This document shows, in pieces, positions 1 through 8,568 of a stretch of 64,000 nucleotides of DNA. Under the pieces are notes generated by a model. The model was not told where the DNA came from, searched no databases, and saw only the letters and a list, made by a program, of their open reading frames with translations. The DNA is taken from contig NZ_VANR01000002.1 in NCBI RefSeq assembly GCF_005885675.1, positions 62,001 to 126,000 of the forward strand, given 5' to 3'. Both the position numbers and the translations under genes were made by a program. The number at the start of each line of letters is the position of its first letter. The stretch's first letter is position 1. Origin of the DNA: Polaribacter aestuariivivens. GTDB lineage: Bacteria; Bacteroidota; Bacteroidia; Flavobacteriales; Flavobacteriaceae.

Positions 1-642
1 ACTCCAGTAAATATCATCAAAAATCCACATAGAATTATTATCTGAAGTTTTTAAACAGGTATTAAAATATTTTAAAGTTGATTTTTTTGTGTGATTACCA
101 TCAAAATAAATAAAATCGTATTTGTTTTTTTTAGAAATCTCAGGAAGTGTTTCATTAAAATTACCAGTTATAATATTTATATTCTTAAAATTATTATTTA
201 GTAATTCGCTTGCTATTTTGCTTGTTTCTCTGCAGCCTTCTAAAGTAGTGATTTTCGTGCTATTATTTCCAATTTTTATAGCTGAGGTTGCCAAACCTAA
301 TGAGGTACCAACTTCTAAAGTAACAGCGGGTTTAAAATAATTAATAATATGAATTAAAAGTTTCGCTTTTTTATTAGAAATTCCTGCAACTTTAGCAATT
401 TCTGAAATTTTACGCTCGTTTGTTTTAAAATATTTAGATCCAGCTCCAAAATCTGTGACTTTTATCTTTTGCTTATTGTCTAATAAATGTTGCTTTATTG
501 TTTTAAAATAAAACCAAAGTTTACGGTCAGTTTTTTTATAGATACATTTTGTTACTAAATTGTATACAAAAGGTGAATGTACACCATGTTGATTTGTGGC
601 TTTTAATAAAAATTTGATATATTGTTTTTGTTGATAGAACAT
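1..642 (-). CDS. SAM-dependent methyltransferase, partial (runs off the left edge)
   Basis: An open frame reads leftward from an ATG at 642-640 and is still open at base 1, giving 214 codons. The protein has a glycine-rich SAM-binding motif (EVGTSLGLA, about residues 110-118) preceded by a hydrophobic strand, then an acidic strand end (TTLEG, about 131-135) and YDFIYFDGNH further on. This is the order expected of a class I Rossmann-fold methyltransferase of the O-methyltransferase/Methyltransf_24 type. An HGVHSPFVY motif near residue 20 recalls similar flavobacterial proteins. The substrate cannot be told. It is divergent from the polysaccharide-export operon, with an 89-base shared upstream region. 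The C-terminus is missing from the window. Confidence 0.75.
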   Translation of the reverse strand, partial: MFYQQKQYIKFLLKATNQHGVHSPFVYNLVTKCIYKKTDRKLWFYFKTIKQHLLDNKQKIKVTDFGAGSKYFKTNERKISEIAKVAGISNKKAKLLIHIINYFKPAVTLEVGTSLGLATSAIKIGNNSTKITTLEGCRETSKIASELLNNNFKNINIITGNFNETLPEISKKNKYDFIYFDGNHTKKSTLKYFNTCLKTSDNNSMWIFDDIYWS

Positions 643-699
643 TTTAAATAAATGAAAAACGAAAATAAAATAAAATTATAGCTTTACACTTATAAAAAG

Positions 700-707
700 T
701 ATATTTG
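700..707 (+). promoter_or_regulatory. Bacteroidota-type -7 box upstream of the export operon
   Basis: TATATTTG fits the TAnnTTTG -7 consensus of the Bacteroidota primary sigma factor and sits 24 bases before the ATG of the Wza-like gene. No TTG at the right distance upstream is visible, so the -33 element is weak or absent. Confidence 0.5.
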
Positions 708-731
708 TAGCGATAGTAATAAAATTTAAAA

Positions 732-1535
732 ATGAAAAAATATTTAGTTCTTATCTTATTAATTTGTTTTTTAGCTTCTTGTGTTTCGAATAAAGAACTG
801 ACGTATCTTCAAGGAAAACCTTCAAACAATAAAGAAATAAAAAGGATAAATAATATACCTTATAAAATACAAATTGATGATATTTTAAATATTACAATAA
901 GTTCAAATAACCCAAAAATTGTCGACGATTTTCAAAAAGGAAATCAAAATTCAAATATTAGAAGTAATGGAGGAGGAAATGGTCAAAGTAACAATCAAGG
1001 TTATTTTTCTGATTATAGTGTAAATAATTACGGTAATATTCGAATACCAACCTTAGGAGAAATAAATGTTTTGGGCTATACCGAGTTAGAGGTTAGAAAA
1101 AAAATAGAAAATAAAATTAAAGAAGAATACGTTAATAACGATCAAAGTTTATTTGTTTCTGTAAAGTTATCTGGAATTAGATATACAATTATTGGAGAAA
1201 TAAATCAACCAGGTACTAATATTATTTATCAAAACAGAGTTTCAATAATTGATGCTATAGCTAGTTCTGGAGATATTACCGATGTTGGAAATAGAAAAGA
1301 AATTGAAATTATTAGAAAAACTACAAAAGGTACAGAAGTTTTTAAAATTGATGTTACTAATATAAATATTGTTGATACTGAGATGTTTTATATAAAACCA
1401 AATGATATTATAAATATTAAACCTTTACCAGAAAAATCTTGGGGAACTGGAACTACAGGTTTGCAAAGTTTATCTACCATTATATCTATATTTACTCTAA
1501 TTACCTCAACAATAATCTTAGCCAGAAATTTGTAA
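732..1535 (+). CDS. Polysaccharide export lipoprotein, Wza/BexD type
   Basis: 267 residues. The N-terminus is a lipoprotein signal with the lipobox LASC and Cys17. The body begins with YKIQIDDILNITISS, typical of the polysaccharide-export (Poly_export) domain, followed by an SLBB-like segment (GIRYTIIGEINQPGTN, about residues 147-162). A hydrophobic stretch near the C-terminus (about 245-264) could be the membrane-spanning helix of a Wza-like channel. The family forms the outer-membrane pore for exopolysaccharide or capsule. The next gene starts four bases after the stop and encodes the matching tyrosine autokinase, so the two are almost certainly co-transcribed. No glycosyltransferases lie downstream within the window, so the polymer is unknown. 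Confidence 0.88.
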   Translation: MKKYLVLILLICFLASCVSNKELTYLQGKPSNNKEIKRINNIPYKIQIDDILNITISSNNPKIVDDFQKGNQNSNIRSNGGGNGQSNNQGYFSDYSVNNYGNIRIPTLGEINVLGYTELEVRKKIENKIKEEYVNNDQSLFVSVKLSGIRYTIIGEINQPGTNIIYQNRVSIIDAIASSGDITDVGNRKEIEIIRKTTKGTEVFKIDVTNINIVDTEMFYIKPNDIINIKPLPEKSWGTGTTGLQSLSTIISIFTLITSTIILARNL

Positions 1536-1539
1536 TAAT

Positions 1540-4008
1540 ATGAATAACCAATCAAAAATTTCTAACGTAGCTAATTCTGCTGGAAATATAGACGTAAAAG
1601 ACTATATATATAAAGTTTTAGCATATTGGAAACTATTTTTAGTAACAATTGTAATAGCACTGATTGTAGCTAAGTTTATGAACGGTTACTTGCAAAAAAA
1701 ATATAGTTTAGACACTATTATTTCTGTAAAAGAAGAAAATAATCCACTTTTTTCAACAGGAACAAATATAGCATTTAATTGGGGGGGAGCTAGTGATGAG
1801 ATAGAAACAGTAAAAGTTATTTTAAAATCTAGATCACATAATGAAATAGTTGTAAAAAGATTAAACTTTTATATAAAATACTTACAGGAAGGTAGGTTTA
1901 GAATGGAAGACAAATTTGGTTACACACCTTTCACTGTAAACTTGAATAGAGAGAAATATCAATTATTTAATAAACTTATAAGTGTTGAGTTTACAGGAGA
2001 TGAAACTTTTAGAATTTCGTTTGATTTTAACGAATCTGGTTCAAACCCTGTAATTAATTATGATAAAAATACCATAATATCATTACCTTCTAAAGAGTTA
2101 AGTTTTTCGAAAGAATACAACGTAAAGGACACTATTAATACCCCTTTCTTAAATTTTTCGTTAAAACAAATAGCACCATTTAATATCGGTGAAAAATACT
2201 TCATTCAATTTGCAAGCTTTGATGGTACAGTCAGTGCAAATAGAAGTATTAGCATTAATAGCGTTACAAATGCAGCTTCAATGCTAAAACTGCAAATGCA
2301 AGGTGTAAATAAAAAAAGATTAGAAGTTTATTTGAATACCACTGTTAAAGTATTAGACTCTATAAAACAAATTCAAAAAATAGAGTATGCTGTAAGAACA
2401 CAAGCATATATTGATACACTATTTATTGCAGAGGCAGAAAAATTAAAGCAACTTGAAAAGGATTTAGGAAACTATAGAGAAACCAATAATATTTTTGATT
2501 TATCTTCTCAAGGGGCAGAAATATTTGGAGAAACTATTTCTTTAGAAAAAGAAAAAACAAAATTGCAAAATTATAATGATTATTTACAAAATTTAAGTTC
2601 ATACTTAAGAAGGAATAATAGCTATAATAAAGATAATTTGGTACCTGCAACACTTCAAATTGAAGACCCAAAAATTACTAGTTTAATTAATGAATTAGTC
2701 TTAAAATCTAGTGAAAGAGAGGTTTATAGGGATATGATTAAAGATAATCATCCAGATATCATTCAAATGAATAAGGAGATTAGCATCATAAAAAATAATC
2801 TTCTTGAAAATATATCGTCTTTACAAAGGGTGAATGCAAACAGGTTAAAAAAATTAAATACTAGCCTAATAAAATATGCATCTAAAAAGAAAAAATTACC
2901 AAAACAAGAACAAGGTTTATTAACTTTTCAAAGAGATTACGAAATTTCTGAAGCAAATTATAATTACCTAAAACAAAAAAAATATGAAGCAGGTACAGCA
3001 ATTGCGGCAAACGTTTCTGATGTAAAAATAATTGATACTGCAAAAGATTTAGGTCAAGGTCCAAATTACCCTTTGCCAAGTTTTAATTATTTAGTTGCTT
3101 TAATGTTAGGAATTGTATTTCCTTTATTTTATATCATTGTTAAAGAATTATTAGATAATAAAATTCATACAGCAGAAGAAATACAAAATAACTATACAAT
3201 ACCTGTTTTAGGAGTAGTTGGAAGAAATTCAACCAAAAATAACTTGGCAGTATTTGAAAGACCAAAATCTTCTGTAGCAGAATCTTTTAGAGCATTAAGA
3301 TCTAATATTCAGTTTTTATTTAAAAATAACGATGAAAACAGTTCAAAAACTTTAATTTTAACTTCCTCTGTAAGTGGAGAAGGTAAAACAATGATTTCAA
3401 TAAACATGGCAACTGTTTTTGCTTTAAGTGGAAAGAAAACAATTTTAGTAGGTTTAGATTTACGTAAACCAAAAATTTATGATGATTTTGATTTACCAAA
3501 CGATGTTGGAGTTGTAAACTATTTGATCAATCAAAAAACATTAGATGAGGTAAAAGTAACTACTAAAATACCTAATTTAGATATAATTCTTTCAGGTCCA
3601 ATTCCACCTAATCCTTCAGAATTATTATTAAACAATGCTGCAGAAAAAATGTTTCAAAAGCTTAAGGAAGATTATGATTATGTAATTATTGATACACCAC
3701 CTGTAGGTTTAGTTTCAGATGCTCTTGAGTTATTTAAATACTCTGACGCTGTTATTTACGTAATTCGTCAGAACTATACTGAAAAAGGAATGATGAGAAT
3801 GATTGATGATAAATATAAAAACAAAGAAGTTTCCAATATTAGTTATGTACTAAACGACTTTTCGATAAAAAGTAAATACGGATATGGTTATGGTTACGGA
3901 TATGGCTATGGTTACGGTTATGGAAAATATAGTTATGGTTATCACGAAAACGAAAAACCTAAAGGGCTTATTTCAAAAATCGTAAATATTTTTAAATCAA
4001 AAAAATAA
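1540..4008 (+). CDS. Wzc-like polysaccharide co-polymerase and tyrosine autokinase (BY-kinase)
   Basis: 822 residues. The N-terminal Wzz-type region has one membrane helix near residues 33-50, a long periplasmic part with coiled-coil segments (about 270-470), and a second helix near 514-534. The cytoplasmic kinase domain has Walker A SGEGKT (about 612-617), a Walker A' strand (LVGLDLRKPK) and Walker B (DYVIIDTPP). The C-terminal tail has a run of alternating Tyr-Gly pairs (about 779-795), the expected autophosphorylated tyrosine cluster. In this family, cycling of tail phosphorylation controls polymer length and export together with the Wza partner, which is encoded immediately upstream. A strong terminator follows the gene and closes the two-gene operon. 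Confidence 0.92.
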   Translation: MNNQSKISNVANSAGNIDVKDYIYKVLAYWKLFLVTIVIALIVAKFMNGYLQKKYSLDTIISVKEENNPLFSTGTNIAFNWGGASDEIETVKVILKSRSHNEIVVKRLNFYIKYLQEGRFRMEDKFGYTPFTVNLNREKYQLFNKLISVEFTGDETFRISFDFNESGSNPVINYDKNTIISLPSKELSFSKEYNVKDTINTPFLNFSLKQIAPFNIGEKYFIQFASFDGTVSANRSISINSVTNAASMLKLQMQGVNKKRLEVYLNTTVKVLDSIKQIQKIEYAVRTQAYIDTLFIAEAEKLKQLEKDLGNYRETNNIFDLSSQGAEIFGETISLEKEKTKLQNYNDYLQNLSSYLRRNNSYNKDNLVPATLQIEDPKITSLINELVLKSSEREVYRDMIKDNHPDIIQMNKEISIIKNNLLENISSLQRVNANRLKKLNTSLIKYASKKKKLPKQEQGLLTFQRDYEISEANYNYLKQKKYEAGTAIAANVSDVKIIDTAKDLGQGPNYPLPSFNYLVALMLGIVFPLFYIIVKELLDNKIHTAEEIQNNYTIPVLGVVGRNSTKNNLAVFERPKSSVAESFRALRSNIQFLFKNNDENSSKTLILTSSVSGEGKTMISINMATVFALSGKKTILVGLDLRKPKIYDDFDLPNDVGVVNYLINQKTLDEVKVTTKIPNLDIILSGPIPPNPSELLLNNAAEKMFQKLKEDYDYVIIDTPPVGLVSDALELFKYSDAVIYVIRQNYTEKGMMRMIDDKYKNKEVSNISYVLNDFSIKSKYGYGYGYGYGYGYGYGKYSYGYHENEKPKGLISKIVNIFKSKK

Positions 4009-4012
4009 CACC

Positions 4013-4040
4013 AAAAAGCATCGTTAATTCGATGCTTTTT
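4013..4040 (+). terminator. Intrinsic terminator of the export operon
   Basis: Perfect 11-bp stem (4013-4023 with 4030-4040, AAAAAGCATCG and its complement) around a TTAATT loop, ending in a T tract. It begins a few bases after the autokinase stop codon. Confidence 0.85.
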
Positions 4041-4114
4041 CTTTTATCTACATAGATTTTTAGAGTCATAAAAAAACAGTAAATTCGTTTCAACAACATT
4101 TATAAATATTAATA

Positions 4115-4624
4115 ATGATTCCTAAAAACGAATACAATCCTTATTTTGAACAATACATTCAGCTTGTTTCAAAAAATAATAAATCTATAATTGAAAATTT
4201 AGAAAATTCTCAAAATCAATTTGATACTATTCTTAGAAATTTACCAAAAGAAAAACATAGTTTTTCATATGCGGAAGGAAAATGGACGCTAAAAGAATTA
4301 ATTCAACATGTTATAGATACAGAAAGAATTTTCTGCTATAGAGCACTTTGTTTTGCGAGAAATGATAAAGCTTTGTTACCAGGGTTTGATCAAGATGTTT
4401 TTGTAAATTACGGGAATGCAAATCAATTAAATTATTTTGATTTATTAGATGAAATGGCAGTTTTAAGAAAATCTACCATTCAAATGTATAAAAGTTTTTC
4501 TCAAGAAGCATTATTAAGAATAGGTACAGCCTCAAACAATAAAATATCTGTAAGAGCTCTTGGGTACTTATCTTCTGGTCATCAATTACATCATTTAAAT
4601 GTAATTAAACAACGTTATTTATAA
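4115..4624 (+). CDS. DinB-family protein
   Basis: 169 residues. The pattern fits the DinB/YfiT-like four-helix-bundle fold: KWTLKELIQHVIDTERIF around residues 57-74, and SSGHQLHHLNVIKQRYL at the C-terminus, with histidines placed to form the usual metal site. Family members include thiol-dependent transferases and many proteins of unknown function, and nothing here gives a substrate. The gene stands alone between the terminator at 4013-4040 and the promoter at about 4705, so it is probably a single-gene unit. The ATG at 4115 is preceded by an A/T-rich leader with no clear ribosome-binding site. Confidence 0.8.
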   Translation: MIPKNEYNPYFEQYIQLVSKNNKSIIENLENSQNQFDTILRNLPKEKHSFSYAEGKWTLKELIQHVIDTERIFCYRALCFARNDKALLPGFDQDVFVNYGNANQLNYFDLLDEMAVLRKSTIQMYKSFSQEALLRIGTASNNKISVRALGYLSSGHQLHHLNVIKQRYL

Positions 4625-4704
4625 ATTTTTGATAAAAAATGATACAAAAAAAATAGAATATCTAATTCTTTATTTTTTTTTTTACGTAACTATTTGAAAT
4701 AGTG

Positions 4705-4712
4705 TAATTTTG
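4705..4712 (+). promoter_or_regulatory. -7 box for the amidoligase operon
   Basis: TAATTTTG matches TAnnTTTG and lies 35 bases before the TTG start of the first gene of the 4748-9771 operon. A correctly spaced -33 TTG is not visible, so the call rests on the -7 box and its position. Confidence 0.4.
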
Positions 4713-4747
4713 ACATATATTTTAACAATAAATAAATATTTAGTATA

Positions 4748-5452
4748 TTGAAAGAACAATATCATAAATGGCACTCGCCAACATTAAATAAAGAAATTGA
4801 AATGCTGGTTTTTGGGCATGCAGGTTATCCTCTTGTATTATTTCCAACAACAATGGGGCGTTTTTTTGAATGTAAAGACATGAAACTAATAGAATCTGCA
4901 AAATGGTTTTTAGAAGAAGGTTTGGTTCAAATTTATTGTCCTGATAGTATTAATGAATTAAGTTGGTATGATAAGGGAATTCATCCAGCAGATCGTGTGA
5001 AAAACCATATTTGGTACGATAAATTTATTATGGACGAAGTTGTAAACCCTATTTGCCATGAAAGAGGTATTCAAAAATTAGCCATTGCAGGAGTAAGTTT
5101 TGGAGGTTATCACGCAGCAAATTTTGCTTTTAAACATCCAGAAAGAGTAAGCCATATGTTCAGTTTAAGCGGCTCTTTTGATATCAAATCTTTTTTAGAT
5201 GGTTATTATGATGACAATGTTTTTTATAATAATCCTGTAGATTTTTTACCGGGAAGTAACCATCCTGATTTATGGAACATGAAAATTATTTTAGGAACAA
5301 GTGATTGGGATATTTGCTTAGAAGCAAATCAAAAACTGGCAAAAATATTAAGTGATAAAAACATTCCTTTTTGGTTTGATGAGCGAAAATGGGCAGAACA
5401 CGACTGGCCAATTTGGAGAGAAATGTTTCCACACTATTTATCAAAAATTTAA
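4748..5452 (+). CDS. Predicted esterase, alpha/beta hydrolase (COG4947-like)
   Basis: 234 residues. The nucleophile elbow GVSFGGY puts the catalytic serine at about residue 117, EHDW near 218 supplies a plausible histidine, and GTSDWD a plausible acid. The length and the FPTTMGRFFE segment resemble the small predicted-esterase family COG4947. The start is TTG at 4748: a stop lies in frame at 4733, and no ATG falls between it and the conserved sequence. The next gene begins 18 bases downstream, so this is the first gene of the five-gene operon with two ATP-grasp ligases, a GCS2 ligase and an amidotransferase. Its role could be release or trimming of the pathway product. That role is an inference from context. 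Confidence 0.8.
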   Translation: MKEQYHKWHSPTLNKEIEMLVFGHAGYPLVLFPTTMGRFFECKDMKLIESAKWFLEEGLVQIYCPDSINELSWYDKGIHPADRVKNHIWYDKFIMDEVVNPICHERGIQKLAIAGVSFGGYHAANFAFKHPERVSHMFSLSGSFDIKSFLDGYYDDNVFYNNPVDFLPGSNHPDLWNMKIILGTSDWDICLEANQKLAKILSDKNIPFWFDERKWAEHDWPIWREMFPHYLSKI

Positions 5453-5470
5453 AACTAACAAAAAACATAT

Positions 5471-6580
5471 ATGAAAAAAATTGGAATTTTATTCGGACAA
5501 GAAAATACGTTTCCACAAGCGTTTATTGATAGAGTAAACAAAAAAATAGCAGCACAAGGCATTAAAGATATGATGGCAGAAGCAGTATTAATTGATACTG
5601 TAGAACAAGCAAAATCTGATGAATATGCTGTAATTATTGATAGAATTTCACAAGACGTTCCTTTTTACAGAGCGTATTTAAAAAATGCGGCAATTACAGG
5701 AACTGCTGTAATTAATAACCCATTTTGGTGGAGTGCAGATGAAAAATTTTTTAACAATGCCTTGGCAGAAAAAGTAGGTGTACCAGTTCCAAAAACATTT
5801 ATTTTACCAACTTCACACAGACCACCAGATACAGATGAAAATTCTTTCAGAAACATGAAATTTCCTTTCAATTGGGAAAAAATGTTTGATACAATTGGTT
5901 TTCCTGCATATATGAAACCTCATGATGGTGGAGGTTGGAAAAGTGTTTACAAAGTTGAAAATCCAGACGACTTATGGAAAAAACATGGAGAAACTGAGCA
6001 TTTAGTGATGATGTTACAAGAAGAAATAAATTTTAAAGAATACTTTAGATGTTATGTTTTAGGAACAGATAATGTGCATATTATGCAATATGAGCCTAGA
6101 AATCCGCATCATTTACGATATGTTTTAGATGGAGAACCTGTAGATCAAAAAATATTAGACACAGTGCATGATTATTGTATTCGTTTAAACAAAGCTTTGG
6201 GTTATGATTTTAATACAGTAGAATTTGCTGTAAGAGATGGAATTCCTTATGCAATCGATTTTTGTAACCCTGCACCAGATGCAGATATACATTCTGTAGG
6301 TGAAGAAAATTTTGAATGGATTGTAGAAAATGCGGCAAACATGGCAATTGAAAAGGCAAAACAATACAAAAAAGGGCAAATGAATCTTACTTGGGGTAGT
6401 TTTGTATCAGATCAAATAGCACCTGCTAAAAAGACAACTACAAAAAAAACGCCTTCAAAGAAAGTAGCCGTTAAAAAAGCACCAGCAAAAACAGCCTTAA
6501 AAAAGGCTACTACTAAAAAAGTTGCAGTTAAAAAAGCACCTGTAAAAAAGTCAGCCACAAAAAAAACTACGAAGAAATAG
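5471..6580 (+). CDS. ATP-grasp carboxylate-amine ligase with histone-H1-like lysine-rich tail
   Basis: 369 residues. The core (about 1-316) is an ATP-grasp domain of the RimK/D-Ala-D-Ala-ligase kind. It has an N-terminal strand-loop (KKIGILFGQENTFP), lysine and glycine-rich loop YMKPHDGGGW (about 147-156), and metal-binding strands NTVEFAV (Glu251) and AIDFCNP (Asn266). All the expected catalytic positions are present, so it should be active. Residues 317-369 form a tail of Lys, Ala, Thr, Pro and Val with 21 lysines in 53 residues and no acidic residue. It contains two copies of KKVAVKKAP, like bacterial histone H1-like proteins. Such enzymes use ATP to join a carboxylate to an amine. It lies between the esterase and the GCS2 ligase genes. 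The substrate is unknown. Confidence 0.85.
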   Translation: MKKIGILFGQENTFPQAFIDRVNKKIAAQGIKDMMAEAVLIDTVEQAKSDEYAVIIDRISQDVPFYRAYLKNAAITGTAVINNPFWWSADEKFFNNALAEKVGVPVPKTFILPTSHRPPDTDENSFRNMKFPFNWEKMFDTIGFPAYMKPHDGGGWKSVYKVENPDDLWKKHGETEHLVMMLQEEINFKEYFRCYVLGTDNVHIMQYEPRNPHHLRYVLDGEPVDQKILDTVHDYCIRLNKALGYDFNTVEFAVRDGIPYAIDFCNPAPDADIHSVGEENFEWIVENAANMAIEKAKQYKKGQMNLTWGSFVSDQIAPAKKTTTKKTPSKKVAVKKAPAKTALKKATTKKVAVKKAPVKKSATKKTTKK

Positions 6581-6637
6581 TATTTCACAAAATTTAATTG
6601 TTTGTACAATCAAATTTTATAAACGAACCTTTCTTAT

Positions 6638-7732
6638 ATGAAATTTACATTAGGTATTGAAGAAGAATATCAAGTAATTGATCCTGTTACGAGAGAATTA
6701 GTATCTCATGATCAAAAAATTGTTACAGAAGCAACCAAAGTTTTAGATGACCAAGTAAAAGCAGAAATGCATCAAGCTGTTGTAGAGGTTGGAACCAATA
6801 TTTGCGAGAATATTGCAGACGCAAAAAAGCAAGTTACACACCTTCGAAAATCTATTTCTGGCATCGCAAACAATTTGGGTTTTAAAATTGGAGCTGCAGG
6901 TACACACCCTTTTTCTAAATGGGAAACTCAATTAATTACTCCAAATCCACGTTATGAAGAAATTGTAAACGAATTACAAGATACTGCAAGATCTAATCTA
7001 ATTTTTGGGCTACACGTACATGTGGGTATGGCAGATAAAGATATGGCACTTCATTTGGTAAATGCGATGCGTTACTTTTTGCCTCATTTATACGCTTTGT
7101 CTACAAACTCTCCTTTTTGGGAAGGTAGAAATACAGGCTTTAAATCTTATAGATCTAAAGTTTTTGATAAATTTCCAAGAACCGGAATTCCAGGAGTTTT
7201 CGATAATTATGCACAATATGAGAACTACGTAAACTTATTAGTAAAAACAAAATGTATAGATAATCCAAAAAAAATATGGTGGGACATTCGTATACATCCA
7301 ATTTTTCCAACTTTAGAAGTTCGTATTTGTGATGTTCCATTAACTGTTGATGAAACCATATGTATCGCAGCTTTAATTCAGGCTTTAGTAGCTAAATTGT
7401 ATAAATTAAGAACTCAAAATCTTAATTTTATGGTATATCACAGAGCTTTAATTAATGAAAATAAATGGAGAGCTGGACGTTATGGAATTGATGGAAAAAT
7501 GATAGATTTTGGTTTAGAAAAAGAAATTGAAACAAAATTATTAATGCATGAGTTTGTAGCTTTTTTAGATGATGTTTTAGATGATTTAGGATCAAGAAAA
7601 GAAGTGGAATACATCTTTAAAATGTTAGAAAACGGAACAGGTGCAGACAGACAATTAAAAGTGTACGAACAAACAAAAGACTTAACAAAAGTAGTTGATT
7701 ATATTACAGAGCAAACTATTTTAGGATTATAA
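6638..7732 (+). CDS. Carboxylate-amine ligase, GCS2/YbdK family
   Basis: 364 residues, the usual length for this family. The N-terminus FTLGIEEEYQVID carries the conserved GIEEE metal/ATP site of glutamate-cysteine-ligase-like enzymes. GLHVHVGM (about residue 127 on) and RICDVPLTVDE (about 225-235) are also characteristic. E. coli YbdK has weak glutamate-cysteine ligase activity, but the natural substrates of most members are unknown. It follows the tailed ATP-grasp gene by 57 bases and precedes the amidotransferase by 14 bases. With two or three ATP-grasp enzymes nearby, it probably performs one of several successive amide-bond-forming steps. It is unlikely to be the ordinary glutathione enzyme: no canonical glutathione synthetase was recognised beside it. 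Confidence 0.88.
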   Translation: MKFTLGIEEEYQVIDPVTRELVSHDQKIVTEATKVLDDQVKAEMHQAVVEVGTNICENIADAKKQVTHLRKSISGIANNLGFKIGAAGTHPFSKWETQLITPNPRYEEIVNELQDTARSNLIFGLHVHVGMADKDMALHLVNAMRYFLPHLYALSTNSPFWEGRNTGFKSYRSKVFDKFPRTGIPGVFDNYAQYENYVNLLVKTKCIDNPKKIWWDIRIHPIFPTLEVRICDVPLTVDETICIAALIQALVAKLYKLRTQNLNFMVYHRALINENKWRAGRYGIDGKMIDFGLEKEIETKLLMHEFVAFLDDVLDDLGSRKEVEYIFKMLENGTGADRQLKVYEQTKDLTKVVDYITEQTILGL

Positions 7733-7746
7733 TTATAGAATTTTAA

Positions 7747-8562
7747 ATGACAAATAATAAATTGAAATTAGCAATTTTAGATATGAATAACAACCAACCG
7801 AACCAAGGTTTACGTTGTATCAAAGAAATTGTTGAAACTTTTAGTGATGATGTAGATTTTGCCATTTTTGATGTTAGAGCAAAAAATGAAATTCCTGATA
7901 CTTCTTACGATATTTATATATCAAGTGGAGGTCCTGGAAGCCCTTTAGAAGACGCCATTTGGAGAGAACCTTATTTAGTATTGATGCAAAAATTATGGGA
8001 CATCAATAAAACTTCTTATCAAAAAAAACACGTATTTTTTATCTGTTATTCTTTTCAAGTAATGTGTAATTATTTTCAATTAGGAGAAATAAAATTAAGA
8101 AAAAGTACCTCTTTCGGTATTTTGAAAGTACACAAAACAAAAGCAGGAAAAAAAGATGTATTATTAGATGGTTTAAACGACCCATTTTATGCAGTAGATT
8201 CGAGAGATTGGCAATTAATTCAACCAAATTTAAAGGTGTTTGCTGGTCATGGAGCTACTATTTTAAGTTTAGAAAAAATAAGAACACATGTAGAGTTAGA
8301 GCGTGCAATTATGGCGGTTCGTTTTTCTGAAGAATTCGTTGGAACACAGTTTCATCCAGAAGCAGATCCAGTAAGTATGGAAGCATTTTTTACTTTAGAA
8401 GAAAACAAGCAAATTGTAATTAACAGTTTTGGTGAAGAAAAATACAATCAAATGATGGATAGAATGGATGATCCAGATAAGTTAATAATGACATACAATA
8501 CCATTTTACCGAAATTTATCTCAAACGCAATAATTAGTGTTAAGCAACCCGTATTTTCTTAA
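7747..8562 (+). CDS. Class I glutamine amidotransferase, stand-alone
   Basis: 271 residues. The triad of a GATase_1 domain is visible: Cys100 in FFICYSFQVM, and His203 and Glu205 in GTQFHPEADP. An oxyanion-type loop SSGGPGSP is present at about 59-66. The nucleophile motif departs from the common GxCxGxQ, with Tyr-Ser-Phe-Gln after the cysteine. No synthetase domain is fused, so the ammonia released from glutamine must go to a partner. The adjacent ATP-grasp and GCS2 ligases are the obvious candidates. The next gene starts only six bases after the stop. Direct hydrolysis of a gamma-glutamyl compound, as in PuuD-like members, is an alternative role. Confidence 0.85.
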   Translation: MTNNKLKLAILDMNNNQPNQGLRCIKEIVETFSDDVDFAIFDVRAKNEIPDTSYDIYISSGGPGSPLEDAIWREPYLVLMQKLWDINKTSYQKKHVFFICYSFQVMCNYFQLGEIKLRKSTSFGILKVHKTKAGKKDVLLDGLNDPFYAVDSRDWQLIQPNLKVFAGHGATILSLEKIRTHVELERAIMAVRFSEEFVGTQFHPEADPVSMEAFFTLEENKQIVINSFGEEKYNQMMDRMDDPDKLIMTYNTILPKFISNAIISVKQPVFS

Positions 8563-8568
8563 AATATT

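Noticed and set aside
122..340. Plus-strand frame of 72 codons
   Set aside because: It is antisense to the methyltransferase frame at 1-642, which has recognisable SAM-binding motifs.
4630..4690. Terminator after the DinB-like gene
   Set aside because: Only a 5-bp AGAAT/ATTCT stem lies between A and T tracts, too weak to call although the T run is long.
6412..6609. Minus-strand frame antisense to the lysine-rich tail
   Set aside because: Arises from the repetitive lysine codons; its Phe/Val-rich product is an artefact of composition.
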